From contig NC_132894.1 of the NCBI RefSeq assembly GCF_030463535.1, positions 13,103,433 through 13,167,432 on the forward strand: a stretch of DNA of 64,000 nucleotides, read 5' to 3'. This DNA comes from Salminus brasiliensis. Lineage: Eukaryota > Chordata > Actinopteri > Characiformes > Bryconidae. Position numbers and translations under genes: made by a program. A model generated the notes under the pieces. The model worked only from the letters and a program-made list of their open reading frames with translations, searched no databases and was not told the DNA's origin. Below, piece after piece: positions 46,521-59,271 of this stretch (within the stretch, counting starts at the first letter, position 1; each line of letters begins with the position of its first letter).

Positions 46521-48009
46521 AAGTTTTTTGAGATAGTATGCTCTCTCAACATTGTGAGATGATTTTTATTATTTTGAGATTATTTATGCTTTTTGCTTTG
46601 CACTGTATTTATTTTTAGTGCCAGTGCTCTGAGCCTGCTGTATGTTTGAATGATGACAGTAATGGCAGTGTATCAGTATTGATTAATTGAAGCCATAAGG
46701 AAGGATTAAGTGGTTTTACTGACGTAAACTTTCTTATATTACGCACAATGGACACTCTATCTTGTCTTACAGAAACAATGATGTATGTACATAAAGATTT
46801 TAACCAGAAATGATAGTGTGTCCATGCAGCACAGTAGGTCACAGTGTGTGCCAAGAGCAAACAATTCAATAAAGCAAAGAAATCAGATGCAGAAGTCTAA
46901 ATCGATTTGATGTGTTCATTGCGGTGGGCATTTAAAAGCTGAAGGTTACTAATGACAACACCTGTACTGGGAGAAATTATTTTTTTTTTGCAGTGTAATA
47001 TCAAGACCACTATCTTAACACCAATACTGACACTCATACCTTGAAACATCTTCTTGCCCATGTACAAAATTAATTCTTAATTATTTCTACAGTGAAAACC
47101 AATAAAAATATGAACATTTAAAATAATGCCTGAAAGCCTTTGCATTATTTAAATTAAGTCAATTGATATAGCATTTAATAAATATATTTTTTTGTTAAAA
47201 TAAATTCAACAATATGCCGTTACAGAACTTTTGTGGCGTCTTATATGGCTGTTTGTCAAACAGCAGAAAAAAAACAAAAAAGTAGCTCCTATCCTACACT
47301 TTATTTCATTCATTCATTTGTTTATCTTCTTTGCTGCCTCTTTCTGGTCAGACTCACAGTGGGTCCAGAGCCTACCCGGAATCACTGGACACAGGATTAC
47401 CCCTATACAGGGTGCTATTTACTCGCATACTCACATCCAATGGCAATTTAGCATGGATTTTTTGGAGGTGGTAGGAAAACCTTAGACACATTTCTTACAC
47501 AGTGGACCGGAGTGAGAATTGAACCCACAGCCACTGGCCCCGGGAGTTGTGCAGCACACGTTTTCACCATTATAGACAATTTTCGCCACAAATGGTTAAG
47601 TGTAATGCTCAAAGAAAACGCATAGTATCAATATTGTCGGATCTCCAGACACACAAAGATTAAAGAATTGATAATTAAGTATTGATCTGCATATTCTTTA
47701 TACAGTATAGGTCAGAGGGGACTACAGCCAACACTGTTAAAAGTGTAAGTTCAGTGAGGTTCTTTAATTTGAAACTGTGGAGGAACCTCTTAAGGTGCTT
47801 TGAGGATCCTTCAAGGAACCCTTTTCTTCTAAAAACCTTTTCTTGAAAACAGTGTAATGTGGGATAAAATGTAACACATTTTATGTAGTTAAAATAGTTT
47901 CAAGTTTCTCATTGAAACCTGATTTCAACATTCAAAAAGATATTTCTCCAAATAATTTTTTGATCATGTGTTTGTTTACTAAGATATGTGATATGTGATG
48001 TTATGTGTG
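46521..48009. other. Intergenic region between the tandem array and the transposons
   Basis: No gene was recognised. It contains the small MITE at 47731-47855. The short ORFs near 47231-47485 are overlapping and unconvincing. Confidence 0.5.
47731..47855. mobile_element. Palindromic MITE, second copy
   Basis: The ends acactgtt and aacagtgt are inverted. The interior (tttgaaactgtggaggaacc, then tgctttgaggatccttcaag) is the reverse complement of the middle of 40069-40216. Confidence 0.65.
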
Positions 48010-48065
48010 ATATGTGATAATGATATTATGACCACCTACCTAACAGTGGTAATAACCAGGCTTGG

Positions 48066-48660
48066 ATGACACTAACAAGACGTTGTGGAATAGACTGTAT
48101 TAGGGGAGGGAAGATGTTCATTATAGAAGTTTACTGGTTCACAGTGGTACGGCAATTGCTATGTACTACTCTCAATTTTTCTGTTATGCCGTTGGGAGGC
48201 ACTCAAGGAGAAAGAAGCCTATTCTTTGTACACCTTCACAAAATTAGCGGTGTCAGAGATGCTACCATCAGTCAAATTGCAGCCTTTGCCCATGGTGATC
48301 ATTTTGAATTCAATTTTGAACTTTCAGTTTTTTATATGTGCAGCAAATCCGGTCATGTGTCATCTGTGATGTCCCTGGCCGAGTTTATTCCAAACCAGGT
48401 GTGGTCACGATATTCTGATATGATTGTTCTTTTGATTGTGGACTTTGACAGTGATACACCTACCTCCTTGAACATGTTAGTGACTCGACTAGACATTGAA
48501 AATGTTTTTATTATTTTTTACCAAGGAAAGAGTTTGCTTTTGTTCTACTTTAGTTGTCTTCCGTGTGTGACCTTTGGTGTTGCTGATCTTGTCCGTGCAG
48601 TCCTCCTTCTTTTAAATGAACCATGTTGTTGTTTTGGCCACTCCTAAAGTTTCTGGAAAT
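48066..48660 (-). mobile_element. Decayed Tc1-like transposase, same family as 61250-62350
   Basis: The reverse complement matches the + strand at 61370-61640 in order: aggagtggccaaa, gatcagcaacaccaaa, ggaggtagg, gtcaaagtccacaatcaa. The 193-codon ORF on the + strand here is therefore an antisense accident, not a gene. Confidence 0.65.
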
Positions 48661-49102
48661 TATCTGATAGGTTTATTTGTTCTTGTAAAGGTGGCTTCTT
48701 TGCATGTGTCACCTTTTTGAATCGCATATTAACTGTTAAATGGATTATATTTGTCAAACTTATTAACTTCAATCACATTATGATTGCTTTGTTTCAAATC
48801 CATTGTGGTGGTCTACAGAGGCAACATTCCAAAAATTATGTCTTTGTTCACTATGGAACTATGTAGTCTAATCCTAGGCTTAATATGGGTGTGGGAAACC
48901 CTAGATGATATAACCAGCAGGTTATGTAATTGTCATTAACATATGTGTATTCCTTAACAGCATTCCTTATTACACACTAAGCCTTTTATTCTAATATAAA
49001 CTACAGGAACTACAGAAGTGGGGCTATTCTTTGGTAATCGAAGCTCGTAATGACACTTTCAGTCCGTCGGTGGGCAATAGGCTGCTTATGGGGTTAAAAG
49101 TA

Positions 49103-50562
49103 CACTGTGTGCAGAATTATTAGGCAAATTAGTATTTTAATCTTAATGTTATACATGTTGTCCTACTCCAAGCTCTATAGGCTTGAAAGCCAACTACCAA
49201 TTAAGTAAATCAGGTGATGTGCATCTCTGTAATGAGAAGGGGTGTGGTCTAATGACATCAACACCCAATATAAGGTGTGCTTAATTATTAGGCAACTTCC
49301 TTTCCTTTGGCAAAATGGGTCAGAAGAGAGATTTGATGGACTCAAAAGTAAAAAATTGTAAGATGTCTTGCAGAGGGATGCAGCAGTCTTGAAATTGCCA
49401 AACTTTTGAAGTGTGATCACCGAACAATCAAGCGTTTCATGGCAAATAGCCAACAGGGTCGCAAGAAACATGTTGACAAAAAAAGGCGCAAAATAACTGC
49501 CCATGAATTGAGGTAAATCAAGTGTGAAGCTGCCAAAATGCAATTTGCCACCAGTTTTGCCATATTTCAGAGCTGCAACGTTACTGGAGTATCAAAAAGC
49601 ACAAGGTGTGCGATACTCAGGGACATGGACAAGGTAAGGAAGGCTGAAAAACGACCACCTTTAAACAAGAAACATCAGATAAAACGTCAAGATTGGGCCA
49701 AGAAATATCTTAAGACTGATTTTTCTAAGGTTTTATGGACTGATGAAATGCGAGTGACTCTTGATGGGCCAGATGGACGGGCCCGAGGCTGGATCAGTAA
49801 AGGGCAGAGAGCTCCACTCCGACTTGTGGGACCTTTTCGGGTTGAGGATGGAGTGAAGCTCAACTCCCAGACCTACTGCCAGTTTCTGGAAGACAACTTC
49901 TTCAAGCAGTGGTACAGAAAGAAGTCGGTATCGTTCAAGAAAACTATGATTTTCATGCAGGACAATACTCCATGACATACATCCAAATACTCCACAGCGT
50001 GGCTGGCCAGTAAGGCCAGTTCACCTGATCTGAACCCCATAGAGAACCTGTGGTCCCTCATGAAATGTGAGATCTACAGGGAGGGAAAACAGTACACCTC
50101 TCTGAACAGTGTGTGGGAGGCTGTGGTGTCTGCTGCACGCAATGTTGATCGTAAACAGATCAAGCAACTGACAGACTCTATGGATGGAAGGCTTTTGAGT
50201 GTCATCGTAAAGAAAGGTGGCTATATTGGTCACTGATTTGTTTTTGGTTTTGTTTTTGAATGTCAGAAATGTTTATTTCTAAATTTTGTGTTATTTTGGT
50301 TTACCTGGTGAAAATAAACAAGTGAGATGGGTATACATTTGTTTTTTATTAAGTTGCCTAATAATTCTGCACAGTAATGGTTACCTGCACAAACAGATAT
50401 CCTCCTAAGATAGCCAAATCTAAAGAAAAAACCCACTCCAACTTCCAAAAATATTAAGCTTTGATATGATGAGTCTTTTGGGTTGATTGAGAACATAGTT
50501 GTTGTTCAATAATAAAAAGAATCCTCTCAAATACAACTTGCCTAATAATTCTGCACACACTG
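49103..50562 (+). mobile_element. Tc1/mariner-like transposon with well-preserved inverted repeats and a broken transposase
   Basis: The terminal inverted repeats are 25 bases with one mismatch (cactgtgtgcagaattatta at the left, then ggcaa). Both are flanked by TA, the usual Tc1 target. Inner inverted copies lie at 49278-49293 and 50354-50373. The interior encodes a transposase with an N-terminal start at 49316, an HTH-like segment, WTDEMR (first catalytic Asp), MQDNTP (second Asp) and SPDLNPIENLW (catalytic Glu). It is broken by a stop or frameshift near 49406, a stop after MQDNTP at 49973-49975, and an apparent internal deletion, since Asp to Glu is about 27 residues where 34 is usual. It is not autonomous but looks comparatively young. 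Confidence 0.9.
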
Positions 50563-51215
50563 TATATTGCAGTGGGAAGAAAATGCATCTGTCTGTTCAA
50601 CCAGTGACCTGTATCTTCTACTTGTGCAGAAAATCCCTTTTCTTTTCTGTGCAATCAAAAATGTCAATATTTTCTACACAGAGCCAGGATAATGCCTTAT
50701 GAAGGTCACACACACCTACTAACTAATCTAATTACCATCTAATCTAATCTTTGGCAGAGATTGTCATCTAGGCATGGCAGATATGTGTAGAAAGGTGAAC
50801 ACACCCATTTCTTTTTAAACCCAAAATAAGAAAAACATTTGTCTGAAACAACATGCCCTTAAATGCTTCTTGAGAATGCGAAGGATTCGCTACTTGCACA
50901 CACGTATTAAAAGCAGAACTTGTTTTTCTAGGGAACGTTCTGCAAATCCCACCTTTAGAGTCGAGTTTTGGTAATGAATAGGTACTTCTTGTATCCATAG
51001 CACCAGCATCTGTTTTATTTGAGCTGTTTTTTAAAGACAGCTCTTATTTAAGTCTGGGAACTGAAGCGCACAGCCAAGGAGGGCATTACGAGACATAGGT
51101 TTACTTTAGAAATAAAGCTATCAGCTTTAGTCTGTTTTGTCACATGAAAGTTATTTCAAGAGGTCTATTCTAGCTTGACAGAAAAAGTGGTGGACGAAGT
51201 AAAGATAACAGTGTT

Positions 51216-52429
51216 TATGCAAAGGTTTGGGCACCCCTGCTTAGAATATATGTTGCTGTGAATAACAGGGAGTAAAATATGACCTGATTTCGGTTTTTGT
51301 TTGGGGAGGCTTTGTCCATTTTTTCTTTGCAAAAGAAGATTTAGATTTGTAGGTTATCTTGCATGCTGTGCTCTTTTGTAGGGATAACATTTAGGTCAGA
51401 AGATGTGAGGGCCATGGCAAAGCCTTCAACTTGTGCCACTTTAGGTAGTTAGTGTTTAGATTTTGGGGTGTGTTTAGGACTGTTATGCTGCCGTAGAAGC
51501 CACCTTGTCTTCATTTTTAGCTTTTTGTTCACAGAGTATGATGTTTGCTGATATTCCATTGAATCTATGCTTCCCACTGTCACTGAAATGTTCCCTGTTC
51601 CACTGGCTGCAACACAAGCCAAAAGCATGATGGATCTACCCTTGTGTTTAACAGTTGGAGAGGTGATCTTTTCAAGAACGTCTGCACTCTTTTTCTCCAA
51701 AAATACTATTTAACTTCATATCAGTCCACACTACTTGTTTCCAAAATCCATCAGGCTTGTTTATATGTCCCTCTAAAAAAGTCTAATGCAGGGCCCAAGA
51801 AAGGTTTTCCTTTGATGACTCTTCCCTGAAGGTCATATTTGTGCAGGGTTTCCCACACAGTAGATTCGTCCACCACCCCTAGTAGTAAATAGTAAAGTCT
51901 ACTATATCTTCCTGAATGTCTTTTGCAGTCTAACTGGGGTTTTGATTAGCCTTTCTAGCAATCCTACAAGCTGCTCTTTCAACATTTTCTTGTTCTTCTA
52001 GATCTCAATTATACCTCCACTGTTCCTGTTAACTACAATTTCTTAATTACATTATGAAATGAGGAAACTGCTACCTAAAATGGTTTCCTGATTTCTTATA
52101 GCCTTCTCCTGCCTAGTGGCATCATTTATTATTTTTTAGAGTACTAGGCAACTGCTTAGAGGAACCAATGGCTGCTGATTGTTGGGACAATATTGGAGGA
52201 GTCAGAGGATTTAAAAAGCATTGGAATTTGAATAATCTGGTCATTACTAACAATGACTGTGAACTGTGAACTCTTTTTCTTTTTTTCATTCCAAAATGAA
52301 ACAAACAAAATAATAATAATAAAATAATCTTGCTTCAGAATGTTTCATCTTTAACTCATTTCACCTTCTACTCATTTAACTATTTAGAGTAACAGACATT
52401 TTGACCAGGGGTGCCTAAACTTGTGCATG
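51216..52429 (-). mobile_element. Decayed Tc1-like transposon (gggcacccctg ends)
   Basis: The ends tatgcaaaggtttgggcacc and aggggtgcctaaacttgtgc are inverted. The minus strand carries transposase remnants (TVKHKGRSIMLLACVAASGTGN, then QHNSPKHTPKSKH) with several disruptions. The same type of right end recurs near 26535 and 28083. It ends about 400 bases upstream of the keratin TATA box. Confidence 0.8.
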
Positions 52430-52832
52430 TCACATATACACCCATGGACGCATATGAAAGCAAATAACCGCCAATATAAGATACTTGTCATATTAGTGGC
52501 TGTACACTAGTAAAAAAGGACTGCAATGGGCCGTGTAGGGAAAATAAGTGAGTTTGTACTGCAAGACAATAAACAGCAGGTGAAATGGCATGCAGGTGGT
52601 ATGTGCGTGCAGCAGTCATTAACACTTCTGTAAAATCTTTAGAGAAGTGTGATTAACCAATGAAAACACTGGCCTGAGGATTAAGCTTTTTTCTATTTCG
52701 TTTCACAGCTATGTGCCAGCATTCTTTCATGAACAGAAGCGAAGAATCCGTTCATTGGAAAGGCGGGTGTGTTTGTACTGAATGTGGTGTGGGATGAGAT
52801 GCTGCAGACCTTGTTTGCCAACTATCTGCGCC

Positions 52833-52840
52833 TATATAAG
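52833..52840 (+). promoter_or_regulatory. TATA box of the keratin gene
   Basis: TATATAAG lies 55 bases upstream of the keratin ATG at 52895, leaving room for a start site near 52865 and a 5' UTR of about 30 bases. A Tc1-like element ends about 400 bases upstream, so the proximal promoter is short or contains transposon DNA. Confidence 0.6.
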
Positions 52841-52894
52841 ACCTTCTGTAAGAAAGCAACTCACAAAGGTTCATTCGTGAAGGACATTGTTGCC

Positions 52895-55800
52895 ATGTCG
52901 GTTGCAGTCCATCGCCGCTCTTCCTTCAGCACCCACAGTGCCGTCAGATCAGACCTCCACAACCTGAATGGAGGGATGATACTAAACGGGTTGGGTAATT
53001 CAGGTATTTTTGAATCTTTTGGTGGCTATGGCACTCACAGCTCCAGTTCGTCATCCTCAGTGGTTCCCATGTATGAGGTTGCAGTTGGTGGCAATGAAAA
53101 GTTGACCATGCAGAATCTTAACAACCGCCTGGCATCATATCTGGAGAAGGTAAAGTATGTATTTTAAGCTGCACTGTCTTTATGTAAAAAGGATATTTCA
53201 GATTATGTGTAGGTTTTCATATATAAGCACATTTTTGCTTGTATTTCACTTTCTTTCCCCAAAGCCCACTTATCACTGTTTTCAACCTCTTTATATTTGA
53301 GAATTGTAGAGTTTTATATTATCAATGTCACACATTGCTATTGCTGCTTTTGTAATTTTTTTTTTACTTTTTTGCATAAGTTAAAAGTCTAGTTCTAAAA
53401 CTGAATGATGGACAGAACAATTGTATTTTTTTTTTCAAAACATGATGTAATGTAATGTTATTACAGTGTAATACAGAGTTTTGTCTTTCTTCAGTAAACA
53501 TTACTATTGTATTGTAAAGTTTTGTTCTGACAGTAATACTATGTATGTAATATGAAATAATGGATGTAATATGTTCTGACCTCTTGTATAGATTAGTCAT
53601 CCTGTTTTTTGACTAATTCAAAAAGTAGTCTAGGGGTAAACACTGCATATAACACTGCATATGTAACTATTAGTGGGCAGGCCTGAAAGTGTCATTGGAA
53701 AAATATTGTCTTCACAAAAACAGTGAAAAAAACTAGTTGCTTTTGCATATAATCTTTCCTAGATATATCATATAGATTAGGGAGTAAATGGTATTTTGAA
53801 CCATGGCTTACCTTACCATGCCTTATCTTAATCTAGTAACAAAATATATTTATCAATATATAATTATATTTTAATCATCATTTTTTCCTTATGCTCTGCG
53901 CTCTCAGGTGCACTCTCTTGAAGCTGCCAACAAAAAGATAGAGCTGCAGATTAAGGAGTTTTATGAGAACAAGGGCCCTACTTACCAAAAAGATCTAACT
54001 GGATACTACAGCACCATTGAAAATCTCCGGAAACAGGTAGAGCTGCAGCTTGTGAACACTCATCAAGCCCACGCCTGAAAACCATGATCATGTTGTCACT
54101 TCCAAATCCACATGTCAAAAGGCTTAGAACCAGAATATCATTAACACTCAAAATACAATTAACACTCCTCTGTTTCATCCAATGCTAGACAGCACTAAAC
54201 AGGTCACGCTTGTTTTGGTGACAAGTGACATGTGACATCTTTCAAGTTATCTTAATCTGTCTTTTAACTCCTTTAGGCCCAAGGGCCTGTATGTGGGCCA
54301 AACCTAAATTCCTAAGTCTCATAATTGCTACTTACATTGTAGATTCTGTACTTGTAGAAGTTGCAGAATTATCAGCCTTAAGGTCAATAGATGACTAGTA
54401 GGTCTAGGTGTCATGTAATTATTACATAATTTTGCTGTGAAAAATAGGACACCCCATTAAATATTTATTCTTTTACTTTGAAATATGGACATGTCAATAT
54501 TTAATCTTCTTTTAAACAATATCTACAAGTAAAGGTGATGTAACACCATTGCAAAAACATTTGTTGCCTTCATGTATTTTCCCAAAGAAAAAAGAGAAAA
54601 ACAAGGAAAATGCGAAGATGCGAAGGAAAAATCCAAAGAAAATCTATTCACTATTATCTGGTATGTCCACCTTTGCAATCACCTCAAATAACCTCTAAAA
54701 TGACTGTAAGAAAGTCTTTCCCACTGTTACATGAAGAATTTGTTCAGTTGTGTGATGTTTGAGGGGTTTCTTGCATGCACAGCCCATTTCAAATCACCCC
54801 ACAGCATTTGATTAGATTTAAGATCCTGGCTTTGACTTTGCCATTACCTGGACCTGTTTCCTGTTTTGGGTCATTGCCATGTTGCATGGTCCACATCAAC
54901 TAACCCCTTTTATAAAATAAAATAATCATAATGGATGCTTTGTTGGAGAGCTTGCCAGGCCCTGTTGCAACAAAGCAGCTCCAAAGCATGACATTACTAC
55001 CTCCATGCTTCGCAGTTAGTAGTTCTTGTGTTCAAATAATGTGTAATTAGTTTGCATCAGTGTCTTCTGTTAGTTTAATTTTGGATTCAAGATTAAAAGT
55101 TTTCATGGGGTGTCCTATTATTTTTACATGACTGCATTCTTTAAAGATTCTATTATAGATTTCATCAGTGCCAATCCAGTATTTACTTTTCAGTCAACCT
55201 CACTATATCAATAAAATTCAAACCTACAAAAATACTAATATATGATATAATTAAAACAAAGCATTTATTTGTGGCACAACATACTTATATCTTTTGTTTA
55301 ATAGCATTTTTATTTCTCCCTTGTTAAAGATCCTTGCACATTACAAGGAAAATGCCCATCTCTACATGCAGCTAGATGATGTCAGCATGACATCTGATGA
55401 CTTTAGGATGAAGTGAGTTAAACTTTTATTTGATTTTTGCCAACAATTTAATTGGGCTTACTAAGCAAAAAGTATTGAAATAATGCTCACAATAATACAA
55501 TAATAACATGTCTAATGGTATATTAATGGTATACTAAATCTCTGACCTCACAATTATTAATTATTATTTTATTAGGATTGTATTATACTCAACACATCAT
55601 TAAATGACATATTTTACCATAAATTATTTACCATGGTAATTATATTCAGTTATGATTCTCACACTTCATAAGCAGCAGGCACCATAAGGCCTTTTTTCAC
55701 TGCTGTATTTTGTCCCACTGGCATTAATCTGTGTGCTCACCTTCTAATGCATCATTGCAGGTTTGAGATGGAGATGAATGGTCGTTTGGCTGTGGAAGCG

Positions 55801-58800
55801 GACCTGGCTCGCCTGCGAGGGACATTAGGGCAGCTTCAACTGGCCTGTAAAGACTTGCAGTTCCAGATTCCTGGGCTACATGAAGAGCTGGTGTACCTCA
55901 AGAAGAACCATGAGGAGGTGATATATTTTTTACATTTATTTATTTTTTGTTTATTTATGCATCTGTAGGTTCATGTGTGTGTGTGGCCCTTCTTAATGTT
56001 TATCTCACTACTAATCCATCCATACATTTAGGCAAATTATTAAGGTTACGGGCATTTCTGTCCCTTTCTCCTACATTTCCCTAGACTCATAGGTATTCCT
56101 GTTTACTTTTATGCCATGTACAGGAGATGCACTTGCTTCGTGCCCAGCAGAATGGCTCTGTGAATGTGCAGTTAGACTGTACACCTTCAGAGAGTCTTGA
56201 TGAGGAATTGCGGGAGATGAGGAACCAGTATGAGGCCCTCATTGAAAAGTACCGCAAAGACGCTGAACACTGGTTCCACAGAAAGGTGAGACAGTTTTGG
56301 TCACACCATTTAATAGCGTGTGGTTTGCACCAGGCATGCAGGTAAATTGAAAGTGAGAGACAGTAACCACTAAAGCAACAAACACTGTAGACCAGATTGA
56401 CGTTTGCTTCAACTATTTTCCATGGAACTTTTGCTTAATTAGAAGACGGAGCAGTGTAAAAACAAGGTGAAACATGATATTATAGGTTTATATTATTTTT
56501 TCATGCACACTGGACTATGGTGACATGTTTAAAATAGACACTATGTCATAGAAACAGGTTAAAGTTGCCACATTTGGAAACAATCCTATGAACATGATTA
56601 ATGTTTACTATAAACAGAGACATGAACTTACACTGTTTACACTGATTTTAGCGTGACTTTCAAAGATGACCTAATTTCTCATTTAAAGTTTTAGACCTTT
56701 AGTAAAAACACACAAAATCAGAACTCTAAATTTATAATTGTCAATCAATACATTTTAAAGTGTCTCCCCAAAAGATATTTTCTCTCTTTCCACTTTAAAA
56801 AGTCTAGTAGCTCTCAACACATCTACACATGCTTTCTTTGTACTTTTTCAGTGTTATAAAAATCTATATTTTTATATTATCATATACATTTTGCATATAT
56901 ATCATGAGCCTCTCTGCTATTACAGTTAGTTCCGTCCTCACAATCTGATTGTTTGAGTTCTGTGGCTCTGTCTGTATCAGAAAAGGTGGGCCTCATAGTC
57001 TCAGCAGACTCTTGGACTGTGAACAGAGATTAACAGGTACCTAAATAAGCTTCCACTTAGTCGGTATTGGTGTTTAGTTTAAGCCTGCAAGCGATGTCTT
57101 CCTTGGAACCATGAGACAAAAGACCCATCATTCATCAATTTCACCCAGAGATGAGAAAACCATTAGCGTGTTACGCATGTTATATTAACCATCTGCCTTT
57201 TGTAGCCTACTGTGTTTTTTTGGAAGGTATTGACAGTATTAAAGCATATTCATTGTGAAATTCAGAGCTTATTTGAAATATTTTATTTCACTATTTTGTA
57301 AAAACAGTTGTATAAAAGCAATAGAACTCTCAAAGTGACTAATGATCTACAGCATTTGCCTTCATGCCTGTGTCCTCATCACAGTCTGATGTTATTTGCG
57401 ATAACACACATCCTCTTATGCTCCATTGCTCAATTATGAATCTATTTGAAACATTGTTTTTTTAGCTGCAAAGCACCTCCTGATGATTCTTCACAAGAGG
57501 CCCATATTGGTACTATTGGTGCTTTGCATCAACGACACTGTGTTAAAATGTACTTTCACTCTGTCACTATTGGCAGTATGCTATTGTCTGAATCTTCTTG
57601 AGGCAGTGAGTGCCATCTGCTGGAGATACTGATTCCTTGTCATGATGTTGATCGACACATTACCAAAACACTTAACATTCATTTAATGGTGTCAAACAAC
57701 TGTAAAACATTCAGTGAAGCTTAAATACATTCCTTTTGCTCATGACTGATGGGTGCTACTTAAGAAGGTAATTTTATATTGTAGTATCACAAAGAAGCTT
57801 GTAATTATACCCACTTATGGTGTAATCACCTTAGAATACACTGTGCCACTCTGACGAAGGTAAATTGTTGTCAAAGGGCAGGTGTGAAAGCAATATGTCA
57901 TTATTCTTATGTATGTCATAAAAGCAGTATGTCACAACATTCCTTCCCATCAGTGTGAACTTTTAACTGTCTGTCAGATTACGAGTTAGTCCTTTTTTGA
58001 ATTAGCAATGTTTTTTTTTTTTTGAAGTTTTGAATTCAGAACTGAGTTAAGATGGTGTAATTTCTTTTTGGCGGCTATCTTCCAGTCAGAAACACTGAAG
58101 TCCCAGGTGACCGGCAGCTACACTGACATCAAAACTTCTCAGACAGAACTCACTGACCTGAAGAGAACCTACCAGAACCTGCAGATAGAACTGGATGCAG
58201 TTCTCATGCAGGTAAACACTATATACTATTTTTTCACTCTTTCATAGAAACTGAAAATCCTCATAATTTGGATGACAGTACTTTGCCATTTACATCAACC
58301 ATTATTTAATTACTGTTCACTGAGCCTTTCCTCACCTCTCCATGGTACAGAATCAAGTTCTGGAGAAGAACGTATCTGATGTGGGGGTGCGCTACAGTGC
58401 CCAACTGAGCCAGCTGCAGGTACACATAGACCGCCTGCAGGAGGAGCTCCGACAAATCAGTGCCAACATACAGCAGCAGGCCACTGAGTACAAGCTGCTG
58501 CTAGACATCAAGATGAGGCTTGAGTTGGAGATTGCAGAGTACAGGAGGCTTCTGGAGGGAGATTGGGAAGGGTGAGACTTTGCTTTTGTTTTTTTTTCTG
58601 TGAAGTCAGACCATCAACAGAAGGTGGTTGGATTTTTTTGGTAGATGTTTATGGACAGGAAAAATGATTGAGTTACAGTTATTGTGCATGGATGTGCATG
58701 GATTTAACAGCTCTATTTATCAGTCATTATTTTTCTGCACTGTGTTCAGAAGGGTTGTGAGCTCCTCTACTGAGACATCGACCGTGACCAAAACGGTGGA

Positions 58801-59218
58801 AGAGGGTAAATGAAAACTTTATTTTGTCATATCAAATTTTTTTTTGGAATCACTTATCATGTTAGTTATTTTTGCTCATTTATATTCAATATTCAGATTC
58901 AAATGTAATAAAAGATACTCCAACAGATGTTTTTAGATGTTGTACTCAATATTACACATATTCTGGGAAAAAGAAAGGACTAAATGATAATAATAATTTA
59001 CTGCACAGACCAAAAAAATCGTTTGTCTGTTCATTAAATACTTTGAATGGACCTTTGAAATCAAAGTATGTATTTGAGGTGAGTTGATGTACCCAGTTAA
59101 ATTGAATAAGTTACTAATAACTAATAGTTACTAGTAACTAATGTTTTAATCACATAGTTTAAATGTAACTACATTTTCTTGCAAACATGATTTAGTATTA
59201 CTTTTTGATTTTATTGAG

Positions 59219-59271
<53 letters not shown>

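Noticed and set aside
48066-48647. 193-codon ORF on the + strand
   Set aside because: Antisense to a decayed Tc1-like transposase that also occurs at 61.3-62.3 kb.
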